Origin: Metasolibacillus fluoroglycofenilyticus
GTDB taxonomy: Bacteria; Bacillota; Bacilli; Bacillales_A; Planococcaceae
Assembly: GCF_003049645.1 (NCBI RefSeq)
Contig: NZ_PYWK01000001.1
Span: forward strand, 868,001-932,000
Length of the DNA: 64,000 nt
Direction: 5' to 3'
Shown: positions 19,519 through 28,071 of the stretch, piece after piece
How positions within the stretch are numbered: position 1 is the first letter of the stretch
Layout of the letters: every line of letters begins with the position of its first letter
Program-made: the position numbers and the translations under genes
The notes under the pieces: model-generated
The model's database searches: none
Told to the model about the DNA's origin: nothing
Seen by the model: the letters and a program-made list of their open reading frames with translations, nothing else

Positions 19519-20727
19519 ATGAATATCGCAATGGTTCAGCAATTGTCTCCAAAAGTGACAATGCCAAAGCAGGCAGCGTCAGCAGCTACAAATGGCCAAC
19601 TTAGCAATGAAAAATTTGGTTCGGTCTTTAATGAAATTTTGGCAGCGTCGAATCAACCAACAATGACATCATCAACTACAGCTCAAACGGACCTGGGCGC
19701 AGTTGAGCAGCTTATAAAAGCTGATTCACTTGAATCTGTACTAGAAATATTGGGCATTCCCCACGACGAGGCACTTTTATTTGTTGAGGTGGAAGGTGAG
19801 GCTATAGCGGTTGAAAGCATGATGAATTTAGACGATTTGGCAGCAGCTTTAGGTATTGAAAAAGACGAGCTAATGATGATTGTCCAACAGTTACTTGGAG
19901 AGGAAGCACAAATTGAGGATGTTTGGACTTTTATTGAGCAAGCACCAAATTTAGTAGCACAAATCATGTCAGCATTGCAAGGTGAGCATCAAGTAGCGCC
20001 ACAGCAGGCTGAAAAAGTGTTAGCTGTATTGAAATTAGCGGAAGTAATTGGCGCTAAAGTGGATACAGTATATAACCAAGAATGGCTGCTGGCACAAGTA
20101 AAGGAAGCATTCCAGCAAATCGCTCCACAGTTACAGCAAGCAGCGCAAACGCAACAACAAACTGTGCAGGAAGCACCTAAAACAGTTGTATTTCAGCAAG
20201 TGATTAAGCAAGAAGTAGAAAATTCACAGCCGACATCTATTGCATCACAGCCAGCATCTACAGCAGTTAAAACAGTAACATTAACGTTACCAGCGGAGCG
20301 TCCAGCACAATCTGAAGCCTTACTAAAAGAAATACAAAATTTAATTAATCGCAGTCAACTGTCAAATACGCAAGGTACGATGCGATTGATGCTAAAGCTT
20401 TATCCAGAAAATTTAGGCTCTATTCGTATTGAAATTATGCAAAAAGACGGTATGCTAACAGCGCGATTACTTGCATCTACAGCGGTAGGAAAAGAATTAC
20501 TTGATTCGAATCTACAACAATTAAAGACGGCATTTGCGGCACAAAACATTCAAATGGAGCGTATTGATGTTTCGCAAGCCCTACAAGATGCAGAACGCAA
20601 CATGCGTGACCAAAGCTTCTTTAATAACTTCTTTAAACAACAGCAAAACGAAGAACAAGAAACACAAAACGATGAAGATGATGATGATAAAAAATCATTT
20701 AGTGAATTTTTAAGCGAGGAGGTGTAA
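19519..20727 (+). CDS. fliK: flagellar hook-length control protein FliK
   Basis: About 402 residues from ATG 19519, with AAAGGGGG 8 bases upstream; the GTG at 19510 lies within that site. A long Ala/Gln-rich, poorly conserved N-terminal part is the ruler region. The C-terminal Flg_hook domain (~270-355) has MRLMLKLYPENLGSIRIEI and LKTAFAAQNI. The tail is strongly acidic (DEDDDDK). It measures the hook and switches export specificity through FlhB. flgD starts 3 bases after the stop. Confidence 0.92.
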   Translation: MNIAMVQQLSPKVTMPKQAASAATNGQLSNEKFGSVFNEILAASNQPTMTSSTTAQTDLGAVEQLIKADSLESVLEILGIPHDEALLFVEVEGEAIAVESMMNLDDLAAALGIEKDELMMIVQQLLGEEAQIEDVWTFIEQAPNLVAQIMSALQGEHQVAPQQAEKVLAVLKLAEVIGAKVDTVYNQEWLLAQVKEAFQQIAPQLQQAAQTQQQTVQEAPKTVVFQQVIKQEVENSQPTSIASQPASTAVKTVTLTLPAERPAQSEALLKEIQNLINRSQLSNTQGTMRLMLKLYPENLGSIRIEIMQKDGMLTARLLASTAVGKELLDSNLQQLKTAFAAQNIQMERIDVSQALQDAERNMRDQSFFNNFFKQQQNEEQETQNDEDDDDKKSFSEFLSEEV

Positions 20728-20730
20728 GGA

Positions 20731-21444
20731 ATGACAAATACAAGCACAACTGGAATTCCAGAAAGTTATTATCATTCGAGCTACAACCCGCCAACAAAGG
20801 AAACAGGCAATAGCACATTAGGTAAAGATGCTTTTTTGCAGCTATTAATTACACAGCTACAAAACCAAGACCCAACAAATCCAATGAGTGACCGTGAGTT
20901 CATAGCTCAAATGGCTCAGTTCTCATCTCTAGAGCAGATGCAGAATATGACAAAAGCAATAGAGGTATTAGTGGAATCACAACAACAAACACAATTAATG
21001 TCCTATACTACTTTTATTGGTAAAGAGGTAAAATGGCATGAGTTGACTGAAGAATTAGATGAAAAAGGTATGCCAATTGCCAATGAGGGCGTAGGAACAA
21101 TTGTTGAGTTGAAATTCGTCGATGGCCAACCACAATTCGTACTAGAAGATGGCAAAACGATTTCAGCCGGTAATATTTCTTCGATTGTCGGGAAGGATTC
21201 GACTTCCGGAGCTGGTAATCCATTTGCAGAAGCAAGCAAATTGATTGGTCAAATCGTTCGTTATGAAGTAGATGGACAAAATCTTGAGGCAATTATTGAA
21301 GCAATCACAATGAAAAATGGCTCAATTCTTTATTTGTTAAGTGATGGCACTCGCTTAACGCAAGACCAGTTTGAAGTAGTAAATGATGAGACAGAATCAA
21401 CAGAGCCAACTGAAAATTCTGAATCGCCTGCTGATAACGAGTAA
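20731..21444 (+). CDS. flgD: flagellar hook-capping protein FlgD
   Basis: 237 residues. The N-terminal FlgD signature LGKDAFLQLLITQLQNQDPTNPM and the following REFIAQMAQFSSLEQM are clear. The C-terminal half has beta-rich repeats (GKTISAGNISS, GTRLTQDQFE), a second domain seen in some Firmicutes. It caps the growing hook and is later discarded. The acidic Glu/Ser/Thr tail is low complexity. Confidence 0.94.
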   Translation: MTNTSTTGIPESYYHSSYNPPTKETGNSTLGKDAFLQLLITQLQNQDPTNPMSDREFIAQMAQFSSLEQMQNMTKAIEVLVESQQQTQLMSYTTFIGKEVKWHELTEELDEKGMPIANEGVGTIVELKFVDGQPQFVLEDGKTISAGNISSIVGKDSTSGAGNPFAEASKLIGQIVRYEVDGQNLEAIIEAITMKNGSILYLLSDGTRLTQDQFEVVNDETESTEPTENSESPADNE

Positions 21445-21457
21445 GGTGGTGGGGCAC

Positions 21458-21832
21458 ATGAAGCAGATAAATTCAATTCAGCGCATTCCGTATCATCCAC
21501 CGATACAGCCAGCACAGCGAGCAAAACAAACTGCACCGACATCCTTTATGGAGCACTTACAGTCGGCAGTCAATGGACAGCAATTAAAAATTAGCAAGCA
21601 TGCAACAGAACGCATGCAAGAGCGTGGAATTATTATCTCGGATTCAGAGTGGCAGCAAGTAACGGATAAAGTATTTGAGGCACATGAAAAAGGGGTAAAG
21701 CAGCCTTTAGTATTGATAGAGCAGGCAGCGCTTATTGTCAGCTCCCAAAATGCGACGGTTATTACAGCGATGGACCGCTTAGAGGCGAAAGCACAAATTT
21801 TCACAAATATTGATGGTACAATTATTTTATAG
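21458..21832 (+). CDS. small conserved flagellar-operon protein (TIGR02530-like)
   Basis: 124 residues from ATG 21458; upstream in-frame codons overlap flgD and lack a ribosome site, whereas AAGGTGGTGGGG precedes 21458. The middle has the family motif ISKHATERMQERGI and ends with FTNIDGTIIL, which I recognise as the flagellar operon protein family between flgD and flgE in many Firmicutes but not in B. subtilis 168 as I recall. Function unknown; the position suggests a hook-assembly role. Confidence 0.8.
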   Translation: MKQINSIQRIPYHPPIQPAQRAKQTAPTSFMEHLQSAVNGQQLKISKHATERMQERGIIISDSEWQQVTDKVFEAHEKGVKQPLVLIEQAALIVSSQNATVITAMDRLEAKAQIFTNIDGTIIL

Positions 21833-21936
21833 GCTGGACCTTTTAGGAGGCCTATTGGATGCTACTGACTGACTGATGTAGTATCACACTAAAAAATACA
21901 AACGAATTTGATAAGACGAAGGGAGAACAAAACAAT

Positions 21937-22911
21937 ATGTTACGTTCGATGTATTCGGGTATTTCAGGCTTAAGAAACTTCCAAACAAAGTTAGACGTAA
22001 TTGGTAACAATATTGCCAACGTAAATACACATGGCTTTAAAAAAGGTCGCGTAATTTTTAAAGATTTAATGTCACAAAGTATAGGTAGTGCTTCAGGTCC
22101 AACGAACACTATCGGGGGTGTCAATCCAAAACAAGTAGGCTTAGGCTCAGAGCTTGCTGCAATTGATACGATTCATACAGAAGGCTCGCGTCAAAATACA
22201 GGACGTACGTTAGACTTCTCAATTGGAGGAGATGGTTTCTTCTTAGTGGCAGATGCAACTGCACCAAACGATGAAGGAATCATTGAGGAAACAGGGGAAG
22301 ACGCATTTAGCAATATTTTATTTACACGTGCAGGGAATTTCTATATGGACCGTAACGGCTATTTAGTAAATGCTGACGGGAAATATTTAGTTGGTGTTAG
22401 AGCGGAAGAATATTCTGTTGATGCTGATGGAGATGAAGGGATACTATTAGACGACAGACCAGCTGTATCTGGCGATGAAGGAGCAAACTTATATGATCCA
22501 GAGGATGCGACTTTAAACCCTGAAGAGGGGGATATTGGAACAATTCGTATTCCTACAACTGCTCAAAATATTAGTATCGGGAAAGATGGAACAATCTCTT
22601 ATGTTGACTATAAAGGAGATTTAATGTATGCAGGTACATTAATCCTTGGTAAATTCCCAAATGCTGGTGGTTTAGAGAAAGTTGGCGCAAACTACTATCA
22701 AAAAACAGCTAACTCTGGTGAATTATACGCGCAAGTAGGAACAGTAGCGGGTATTGGAGCTGTTGTGTCAGGTTCTTTAGAAATGTCGAATGTTGATTTA
22801 TCAGAAGAGTTTACAGAAATGATTGTAGCGCAGCGTGGTTTCCAAGCGAATACACGTATTATTACGACATCAGATGAAATTTTACAAGAGCTTGTAAATT
22901 TAAAACGATAA
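21937..22911 (+). CDS. flgE: flagellar hook protein FlgE (FlgG-like)
   Basis: 324 residues. N-terminal hook/rod signature MLRSMYSGISGLRNFQTKLDVIGNNIANVNTHG (partly quoted) and C-terminal VDLSEEFTEMIVAQRGFQANTRIITTSDEIL. The central part is enriched in Asp/Glu (about 107-122 and 160-199) and is longer than I expect for the ~264-residue B. subtilis protein. It polymerises as the hook, capped by FlgD. GAAGGGAG lies upstream. A 398-base spacer with repeat R3 separates it from swrD. Confidence 0.92.
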   Translation: MLRSMYSGISGLRNFQTKLDVIGNNIANVNTHGFKKGRVIFKDLMSQSIGSASGPTNTIGGVNPKQVGLGSELAAIDTIHTEGSRQNTGRTLDFSIGGDGFFLVADATAPNDEGIIEETGEDAFSNILFTRAGNFYMDRNGYLVNADGKYLVGVRAEEYSVDADGDEGILLDDRPAVSGDEGANLYDPEDATLNPEEGDIGTIRIPTTAQNISIGKDGTISYVDYKGDLMYAGTLILGKFPNAGGLEKVGANYYQKTANSGELYAQVGTVAGIGAVVSGSLEMSNVDLSEEFTEMIVAQRGFQANTRIITTSDEILQELVNLKR

Positions 22912-22994
22912 TTTGACAGATGTGTTGATTATGTAAACATTGTTTATTAATTAGCGTGTATTATTTAGAAGAAATGCCTTCTCTTAGGCATACA

Positions 22995-23196
22995 CTCGTT
23001 GATTGGAACGAAGGGGGCGACTCCATCGGGATACAAAGGTAGGGAGGCTAAGGTCGCTACGACAAGCGAGCAACGTCTTCATGACCAACATCGTATTGGC
23101 CTCGGGCTGAAAATCCATTTATTTCGGCATTGACCGAAATAAATTAGTTGAAGCCGCACCCCGAGGAAAGTGTCCCCCGTAGCGGAAATCAACGAG
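22995..23196 (+). repeat. R3 element with perfect inverted ends, inside the fla/che operon
   Basis: A ~202-bp non-coding block starts with CTCGTTGATT (22995-23004) and ends with its exact reverse complement AATCAACGAG (23187-23196). Nested inside are CCTCGGG/CCCGAGG and a perfect 11-bp hairpin ATTTATTTCGG/CCGAAATAAAT (23117-23144). The whole can fold into one long branched RNA. The outline, GTTGATTGG at one end and CGGAAATCAAC at the other, resembles dispersed intergenic repeats I recall from Bacillaceae; not verified. It sits in the transcribed flgE-swrD spacer. Confidence 0.7.
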
Positions 23197-23265
23197 TTAC
23201 TAGGCTTGCCTTGTAAAAAAAGCTAATCCACACGCCTGATAATTTGATTGATTATAATTCATTGT

Positions 23266-23302
23266 AAGGGAGGGTCGGGCCGGCACTTCGTTCGACCGGC
23301 CC
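23266..23302 (+). promoter_or_regulatory. ribosome site followed by GC hairpin ahead of swrD
   Basis: The only good ribosome site is AAGGGAGGG (23266-23274), 35 bases before the swrD ATG at 23310. Between them is an all-GC 7-bp hairpin GGGCCGG/CCGGCCC (23277-23302). If the hairpin folds out, the site lies about 9 bases from the ATG, the normal distance. The alternative pairing GGTCG/CGACC would hide part of the ribosome site. Confidence 0.6.
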
Positions 23303-23309
23303 TAATTCA

Positions 23310-23531
23310 ATGATTGAACTGACGCGTCTAAATGGCAAAACATTTACGTTAAATGCATTATACATAGAAACCGTCGAATCCTTTCCGGATACGACGATTA
23401 CATTAACAACTGGCAGCAAATTAATCGTTTTAGAAAAAGAGGAGCAGGTGCGCCAAAAGGTAAAGACCTTTTATCAACATATACAAATATTATCTAATCC
23501 GCATCTACGAGGTGAAGAGAATGAAGAATAA
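23310..23531 (+). CDS. swrD: swarming motility protein SwrD (FlbD family)
   Basis: 73 residues starting MIELTRLNGKTF, the standard FlbD/SwrD opening, which fixes the start at 23310. The family supports motor torque in B. subtilis (older name ylzI). Translation appears to need the hairpin-containing leader just described, since no ribosome site lies at the usual distance in the linear sequence. It overlaps fliL by 11 bases. Confidence 0.92.
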   Translation: MIELTRLNGKTFTLNALYIETVESFPDTTITLTTGSKLIVLEKEEQVRQKVKTFYQHIQILSNPHLRGEENEE

Positions 23532-23949
23532 TAAGCTGTTAACGATTATGATTATTATTTTAGTGGCAATAATTTTAGTAGGAGCAATCCTGTTTGTCGT
23601 TTATGTACAGGCAAATAAAGGAACGCAAAATACAGAGCCGACAATTGACGAAATTTTAGAAGCGTCAGTAGATGTTCCTGAAATTAGGACGAATTTGGCT
23701 GATAAACGCATTGTTATTATGCAGCTAAAAATTCAAACAGATAGCAAAGAGGCTGCAACGGAATTAGAAAAACGCCTATTCCAAGTGAATAACATCGCTA
23801 TCCAAGAGCTATCGGCTATGGAGCTAAAAGAATTAGAAGGAAAGCAAGGTAAAATAGCATTTGAAAATACGCTAGAGACGAAAATTAATGAATTTATGCA
23901 AGAGGGTACAGTTCAACAAGTATATATAACCTCTTTCATAAGTCAGTAG
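23521..23949 (+). CDS. fliL: flagellar basal-body-associated protein FliL
   Basis: 142 residues from ATG 23521, with GAGGTG 6 bases upstream; the GTG at 23512 overlaps that site. A single N-terminal membrane segment (LLTIMIIILVAIILVGAILFV) is followed by the FliL extracellular domain (VDVPEIRTNLADKRIVIMQLKI...). It surrounds the stator and supports torque. After it comes a 166-base spacer before fliM, with a hairpin at 24017-24052. Confidence 0.93.
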   Translation: MKNNKLLTIMIIILVAIILVGAILFVVYVQANKGTQNTEPTIDEILEASVDVPEIRTNLADKRIVIMQLKIQTDSKEAATELEKRLFQVNNIAIQELSAMELKELEGKQGKIAFENTLETKINEFMQEGTVQQVYITSFISQ

Positions 23950-24016
23950 GCCTAGCTAACTTGCAATCTAGCATACTTATAAGTAAAGTACTAGCTGCAA
24001 CTAATTTCTAAAACAT

Positions 24017-24052
24017 AGCAACGCCCTCGTTACCTATGGTAGGGCAGTTGCT
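24017..24052 (+). other. hairpin in the fliL-fliM spacer
   Basis: AGCAAC-GCCCT pairs with AGGGC-AGTTGCT (one bulge), about 11 bp, followed by AAAAACG rather than T residues. It is therefore not a standard terminator and may be an mRNA processing or stability element. Confidence 0.5.
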
Positions 24053-24115
24053 AAAAACGAAAGATAACTGCCGAATAAACATACTAGAAACATCTTTTGA
24101 AATGGAGGTGGGCAA

Positions 24116-25111
24116 ATGGCAGGAGATGTATTATCCCAATCTGAAATTGATGCGCTGTTATCTGCGATTTCAACAGGAGAAATGTCAGCGGATGATATGA
24201 AAAAAGAAGATGAAACGAAAAAAGTGAAAATTTATGACTTTAAACGCGCACTTCGTTTTTCAAAAGATCAAATCCGAAGTTTGACCCGAATACATGAAAA
24301 CTTTGCTAGATTATTAACGACATCGTTTTCAGCACAATTAAGAACCTATGTTCAAATAACAGTTGTATCTGTTGACCAAATACCTTTTGAAGAATTTGTT
24401 CGCTCAATACCGAATATGACATTAATAAATGTATTTGAAGTACCGCCGTTAGATGGTAATATTTTAATGGAGATTAATCCAAACATCGCTTATTCGATGT
24501 TAGACCGTTTAATGGGGGGAGCAGGTTCAAGTCATAGCAATGTCGATAATTTAACAGAAATTGAACAAAAAATTATGACGAATTTATTTGAACGTTCGTT
24601 TGATAACATGCGTGAGGCGTGGGAAAGTATTGTAGAAATCGACCCGATGCTTGTTGAGTTAGAAGTAAATCCGCAATTTTTGCAAATGATTTCACCGAAC
24701 GAAACGGTTGTTGTCATATCACTAAATACAGTTATTGGTGAAACGACAGGGATGATTAACATTTGTCTGCCTCACGTTGTGCTTGAACCAATTGTGCCTA
24801 ATTTATCAGTGCGCTATTGGATGCAGACAAATACGAAGCAAAACTCACCAGAGCAAATGGATTTTTTACAATCACGCGTGAAGCAATCTGCGTTACCAGT
24901 TGTAGCGGAGCTTGGAAATACAACGATTTCAGTAGAAGATTTCTTAACGATGCAACTAGGTGATGTTATACCATTAGAACAGAAAATTGATGAACATCTC
25001 GTACTGAAAGTTGGCAATACGCCGAAATTCACGATACAACCTGGTAAACTAGGTAAAAAGATGGCTGTTCAAATTATTGATCCTATGGAAGGAGGAGACG
25101 AAGATGAGTGA
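24116..25111 (+). CDS. fliM: flagellar motor switch protein FliM
   Basis: 331 residues. N-terminal CheY-P-binding motif LSQSEIDALLSAI at ~6-18, a CheC-like middle domain (~45-230) and a SpoA/FliN-like C-terminal domain (~250-325). It forms the C ring with FliG and FliY and reverses rotation when it binds phosphorylated CheY. GGAGGTGGG is upstream. It overlaps fliY by 8 bases. Confidence 0.96.
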   Translation: MAGDVLSQSEIDALLSAISTGEMSADDMKKEDETKKVKIYDFKRALRFSKDQIRSLTRIHENFARLLTTSFSAQLRTYVQITVVSVDQIPFEEFVRSIPNMTLINVFEVPPLDGNILMEINPNIAYSMLDRLMGGAGSSHSNVDNLTEIEQKIMTNLFERSFDNMREAWESIVEIDPMLVELEVNPQFLQMISPNETVVVISLNTVIGETTGMINICLPHVVLEPIVPNLSVRYWMQTNTKQNSPEQMDFLQSRVKQSALPVVAELGNTTISVEDFLTMQLGDVIPLEQKIDEHLVLKVGNTPKFTIQPGKLGKKMAVQIIDPMEGGDEDE

Positions 25112-26345
25112 TGAAATGCTCTCCCAAGAAGAGATTGAAGCCTTGTTAAGAGGTGAAACTTTAGAAAATCAAAAAGATACATCGGAGGATGCTGCAACAG
25201 TATTAGCTGATGAGGTTAGAATAGAAGACCATCTGAGTCCAATGGAACAGGATGCATTAGGTGAAATAGGTAATATTTCTTTTGGTAGTTCAGCAACTGC
25301 GTTATCTGCATTGCTTGGTCAAAAAGTAGACATTACAACACCTAGCATTTCAATGATTAATCGCAATAGATTAGATGAGGAATTCCCGCATCCATATGTT
25401 GCAATTCAAGTAGAATATACGATTGGATTAAAAGGTGTTAATCTACTCGTTATTAAACAGTCAGATGCTGCAATTATTGCCGACTTAATGCTTGGTGGAG
25501 ACGGCTTAAATCCGAAGCCTGAGCTAGGAGAAATCCAATTAAGTGCCGTACAGGAAGCAATGAATCAAATGATGGGCTCTGCAGCAACATCGATGTCAAC
25601 AATCTTTAATCAGAAAGTAGACATTTCGCCGCCTTCCATTGATTTAATGAACATTGCTCAAGATGAAGGAAAAGACAATATACCGGACGATGATTTCCTT
25701 GTACGCGTTTCCTTTAGATTGCGTATTGGTGAATTAATCGATTCGAATATTATGCAACTATTACCTTTAAATTTTAGTAAGAAAATAGTAAAGTCATTAA
25801 TGGGGGAAACTGATGAGGAGGAAGCATCAGCTGTAGTGGAAGCTGTAGCGCAGCCGACACAGCCTGCTTCCGAACCGGTGCAGCAGCAAGTACAGCAACA
25901 AATGCAACAGCCACCTGTACAACAGCAGCAGCCGATGTATCAGCAACCTATGTACGAACAGCCGGCATATCAACAGCCACCAATGTATCAGCAGCCTGTA
26001 TATCAAATGCCTCCACAGCAGCAGGTGAATGTACAAACGGCACAATTTGCAAGCTTTGAGCAAGCAAATTTATCACAGCAAGAATCACGTAATTTAAATA
26101 TGCTGTTAGATATTCCATTGCAAGTGACTGTAGAGCTTGGAAGAACAAAGCGTTCAGTAAAAGAAATTTTAGACCTTTCAAGTGGCTCGATTATCGAGCT
26201 AGACAAGTTAGCAGGAGAGCCTGTTGATATTTTAGTAAATAGTCGCTTAATTGCGAAAGGCGAAGTTGTTGTTATTGATGAGAATTTCGGTGTTCGTATT
26301 ACAGATATTTTAAGTCAAGCTGACCGCTTGAATAATTTACGATAG
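25104..26345 (+). CDS. fliY: flagellar motor switch phosphatase FliY
   Basis: 413 residues from ATG 25104. It has a CheY-P-binding N-terminus (LSQEEIEALL, 7-16), two CheC-type phosphatase active sites (Glu54/Asn57 in GEIGNISFG and Glu151/Asn154 in EAMNQM), and a C-terminal FliN/SpoA domain (~335-410). Between them lies a Pro/Gln/Tyr-rich linker at ~248-310 with repeated MYQQP. It removes phosphate from CheY-P at the motor and fills the FliN role. The start overlaps fliM; GAAGGAGGAG precedes it. Confidence 0.96.
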   Translation: MSDEMLSQEEIEALLRGETLENQKDTSEDAATVLADEVRIEDHLSPMEQDALGEIGNISFGSSATALSALLGQKVDITTPSISMINRNRLDEEFPHPYVAIQVEYTIGLKGVNLLVIKQSDAAIIADLMLGGDGLNPKPELGEIQLSAVQEAMNQMMGSAATSMSTIFNQKVDISPPSIDLMNIAQDEGKDNIPDDDFLVRVSFRLRIGELIDSNIMQLLPLNFSKKIVKSLMGETDEEEASAVVEAVAQPTQPASEPVQQQVQQQMQQPPVQQQQPMYQQPMYEQPAYQQPPMYQQPVYQMPPQQQVNVQTAQFASFEQANLSQQESRNLNMLLDIPLQVTVELGRTKRSVKEILDLSSGSIIELDKLAGEPVDILVNSRLIAKGEVVVIDENFGVRITDILSQADRLNNLR

Positions 26346-26366
26346 TTTAAACTGGAGGAATTGATT

Positions 26367-26729
26367 ATGTCTAAAAAGATTTTAATTGTTGATGATGCTG
26401 CTTTCATGCGTATGATGATTAAAGATATTTTAACGAAAAATGGCTATGAGGTAGTAGGCGAGGCAGCGGATGGTGCACAAGCAGTCGAAAAATACAGCGA
26501 ATTACGTCCTGATTTAGTAACGATGGATATTACAATGCCAGAAATGGACGGTATCGCGGCACTAAAAGCAATTAAAGGGACAGACCCAAATGCTATTGTA
26601 ATAATGTGCTCTGCGATGGGACAGCAAGCGATGGTAATTGATGCGATTCAAGCTGGTGCTAAAGATTTCATCGTAAAGCCATTCCAAGCTGACCGAGTAA
26701 TTGAAGCAATCCAAAAAGCTTTAGGTTAA
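26367..26729 (+). CDS. cheY: chemotaxis response regulator CheY
   Basis: 120 residues from ATG 26367 (a TTG at 26361 is in frame but abuts the GGAGG site). Single receiver domain: acidic pair Asp9-Asp10, phosphorylation site Asp54 (VTMDITMPEMDG) and Lys104 (VKPF). Phosphorylated by CheA, binds FliM/FliY. Its place between fliY and fliO is as in B. subtilis. Confidence 0.97.
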   Translation: MSKKILIVDDAAFMRMMIKDILTKNGYEVVGEAADGAQAVEKYSELRPDLVTMDITMPEMDGIAALKAIKGTDPNAIVIMCSAMGQQAMVIDAIQAGAKDFIVKPFQADRVIEAIQKALG

Positions 26730-26733
26730 TAGA

Positions 26734-27396
26734 ATGCTAAAAAATAAATCATTACATGCGTATTTTTTTGTTATGCTGCTTGTATTGATTGCCGTTTTTT
26801 CACCAACTGAAGCATACGCTGCGCAAGATGGCTATGTTATTGATCATTTGAAGAACAGTCCATCTTCCGATGATATTGATGCTGAAACAGATGCCGCTAC
26901 AGATGAAAATGCCCCGGCATCTGGCTCTTTCAGTTTATGGAGCTATATGAAAGTATTGTTTGCACTTATTTTGGTTCTTGCTTTATTGATAGGTGTGCTT
27001 AGATTTTTAAATAAACGCAATGTAAAATACCAACAAAATAGTGTTGTTCGCAATGTTGGTGGACTTTCGGTTGGCGCACAAAAATCCGTTCAAATTATTC
27101 AAGTAGGCAACCATCTTTATATGATTGGTGTCGGTGACAATGTTCAACTATTAAAAGAGCTTTCAGATGAAGAAGAAATTGAGCAAATTTTGGCGCAGTA
27201 TGAAGATAAGCAACTGACGATGCCAACAGTACCACATATTGTTGAGCTGTTTACGAAAAAATCAGAGCAGAAGCAAAAAACGGAACAACAAGTAGAAAGC
27301 TTTGGCAATATATTCGATAAAAGATTATCAGAAATAAAAAAAGAACGTAGTAATGGACTAGAGCAATGGAAAGAAAAGGAGCATGATAAGCAATGA
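26734..27396 (+). CDS. fliO: flagellar export protein FliO (FliZ)
   Basis: 220 residues. A signal-like N-terminus (~7-29, ending near AYA), then an acidic segment, then one membrane helix (~69-91, MKVLFALILVLALLIGVLRFL) and a FliO-type cytoplasmic domain (RNVGGLSVGAQKSVQIIQVG). The C-terminus is highly charged. FliO helps assemble the FliP ring of the export gate. It has only a weak ribosome site and probably depends on translation from cheY. Overlaps fliP by 4 bases (ATGA). Confidence 0.9.
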   Translation: MLKNKSLHAYFFVMLLVLIAVFSPTEAYAAQDGYVIDHLKNSPSSDDIDAETDAATDENAPASGSFSLWSYMKVLFALILVLALLIGVLRFLNKRNVKYQQNSVVRNVGGLSVGAQKSVQIIQVGNHLYMIGVGDNVQLLKELSDEEEIEQILAQYEDKQLTMPTVPHIVELFTKKSEQKQKTEQQVESFGNIFDKRLSEIKKERSNGLEQWKEKEHDKQ

Positions 27397-28058
27397 TGGC
27401 ATTAATTACTGCATTCTCTGATTTTGATCCAGCAAATGTCTCAACGTCAGTCAAACTACTTCTTTTATTAACAGTGCTGTCCTTAGCACCTAGTATTTTA
27501 ATTTTAATGACTTCCTTTACTCGTATCGTCATTGTGCTCTCTTTTACTAGAACGGCATTAGCCACACAGCAAATGCCTCCAAACCAAGTGATTATAGGGT
27601 TAGCATTATTTTTAACATTTTTTGTTATGGCACCTACCTTTCAGGAGGTAAATGATCAAGCATTGCAACCATTATTTAACGAGGAAATTGATTTGGAAGA
27701 GGCCTATGATCGCGCCGCTATACCTTTTAAGGAATTTATGGCTAAGCATACGAGGCAAAAGGATTTAGAATTATTTATTGCATACAATCAAGCAGAGCGA
27801 CCAACAACAATTGAGGAAATACCGCTGACGATGCTCGTGCCTGCCTATGCATTAAGTGAAATAAAAACAGCATTTCAAATGGGTTTTATGATTTTCATTC
27901 CGTTTTTAGTTATTGATATGGTTGTCGCAAGTACACTTATGTCGATGGGGATGATGATGTTACCGCCCGTTATGATTTCATTGCCATTTAAAATTTTGCT
28001 ATTCGTATTAGTAGATGGCTGGTATCTAGTAATGAAATCATTACTTCAAAGTTTTTAG
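27393..28058 (+). CDS. fliP: flagellar export gate protein FliP
   Basis: 221 residues, hydrophobic, four or so membrane segments. Conserved FliP motifs include LLLLTVLSLAPSILILMTSFTRIV (partly quoted), QMPPNQVIIGLALFLTFFVM and the SPFK-like ISLPFKILLFVLVDGW. Core of the FliPQR export channel. The usual cleavable signal peptide seen in some FliP proteins is not obvious here. Start overlaps fliO. Confidence 0.95.
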   Translation: MMALITAFSDFDPANVSTSVKLLLLLTVLSLAPSILILMTSFTRIVIVLSFTRTALATQQMPPNQVIIGLALFLTFFVMAPTFQEVNDQALQPLFNEEIDLEEAYDRAAIPFKEFMAKHTRQKDLELFIAYNQAERPTTIEEIPLTMLVPAYALSEIKTAFQMGFMIFIPFLVIDMVVASTLMSMGMMMLPPVMISLPFKILLFVLVDGWYLVMKSLLQSF

Positions 28059-28071
28059 GGGATGATACATA

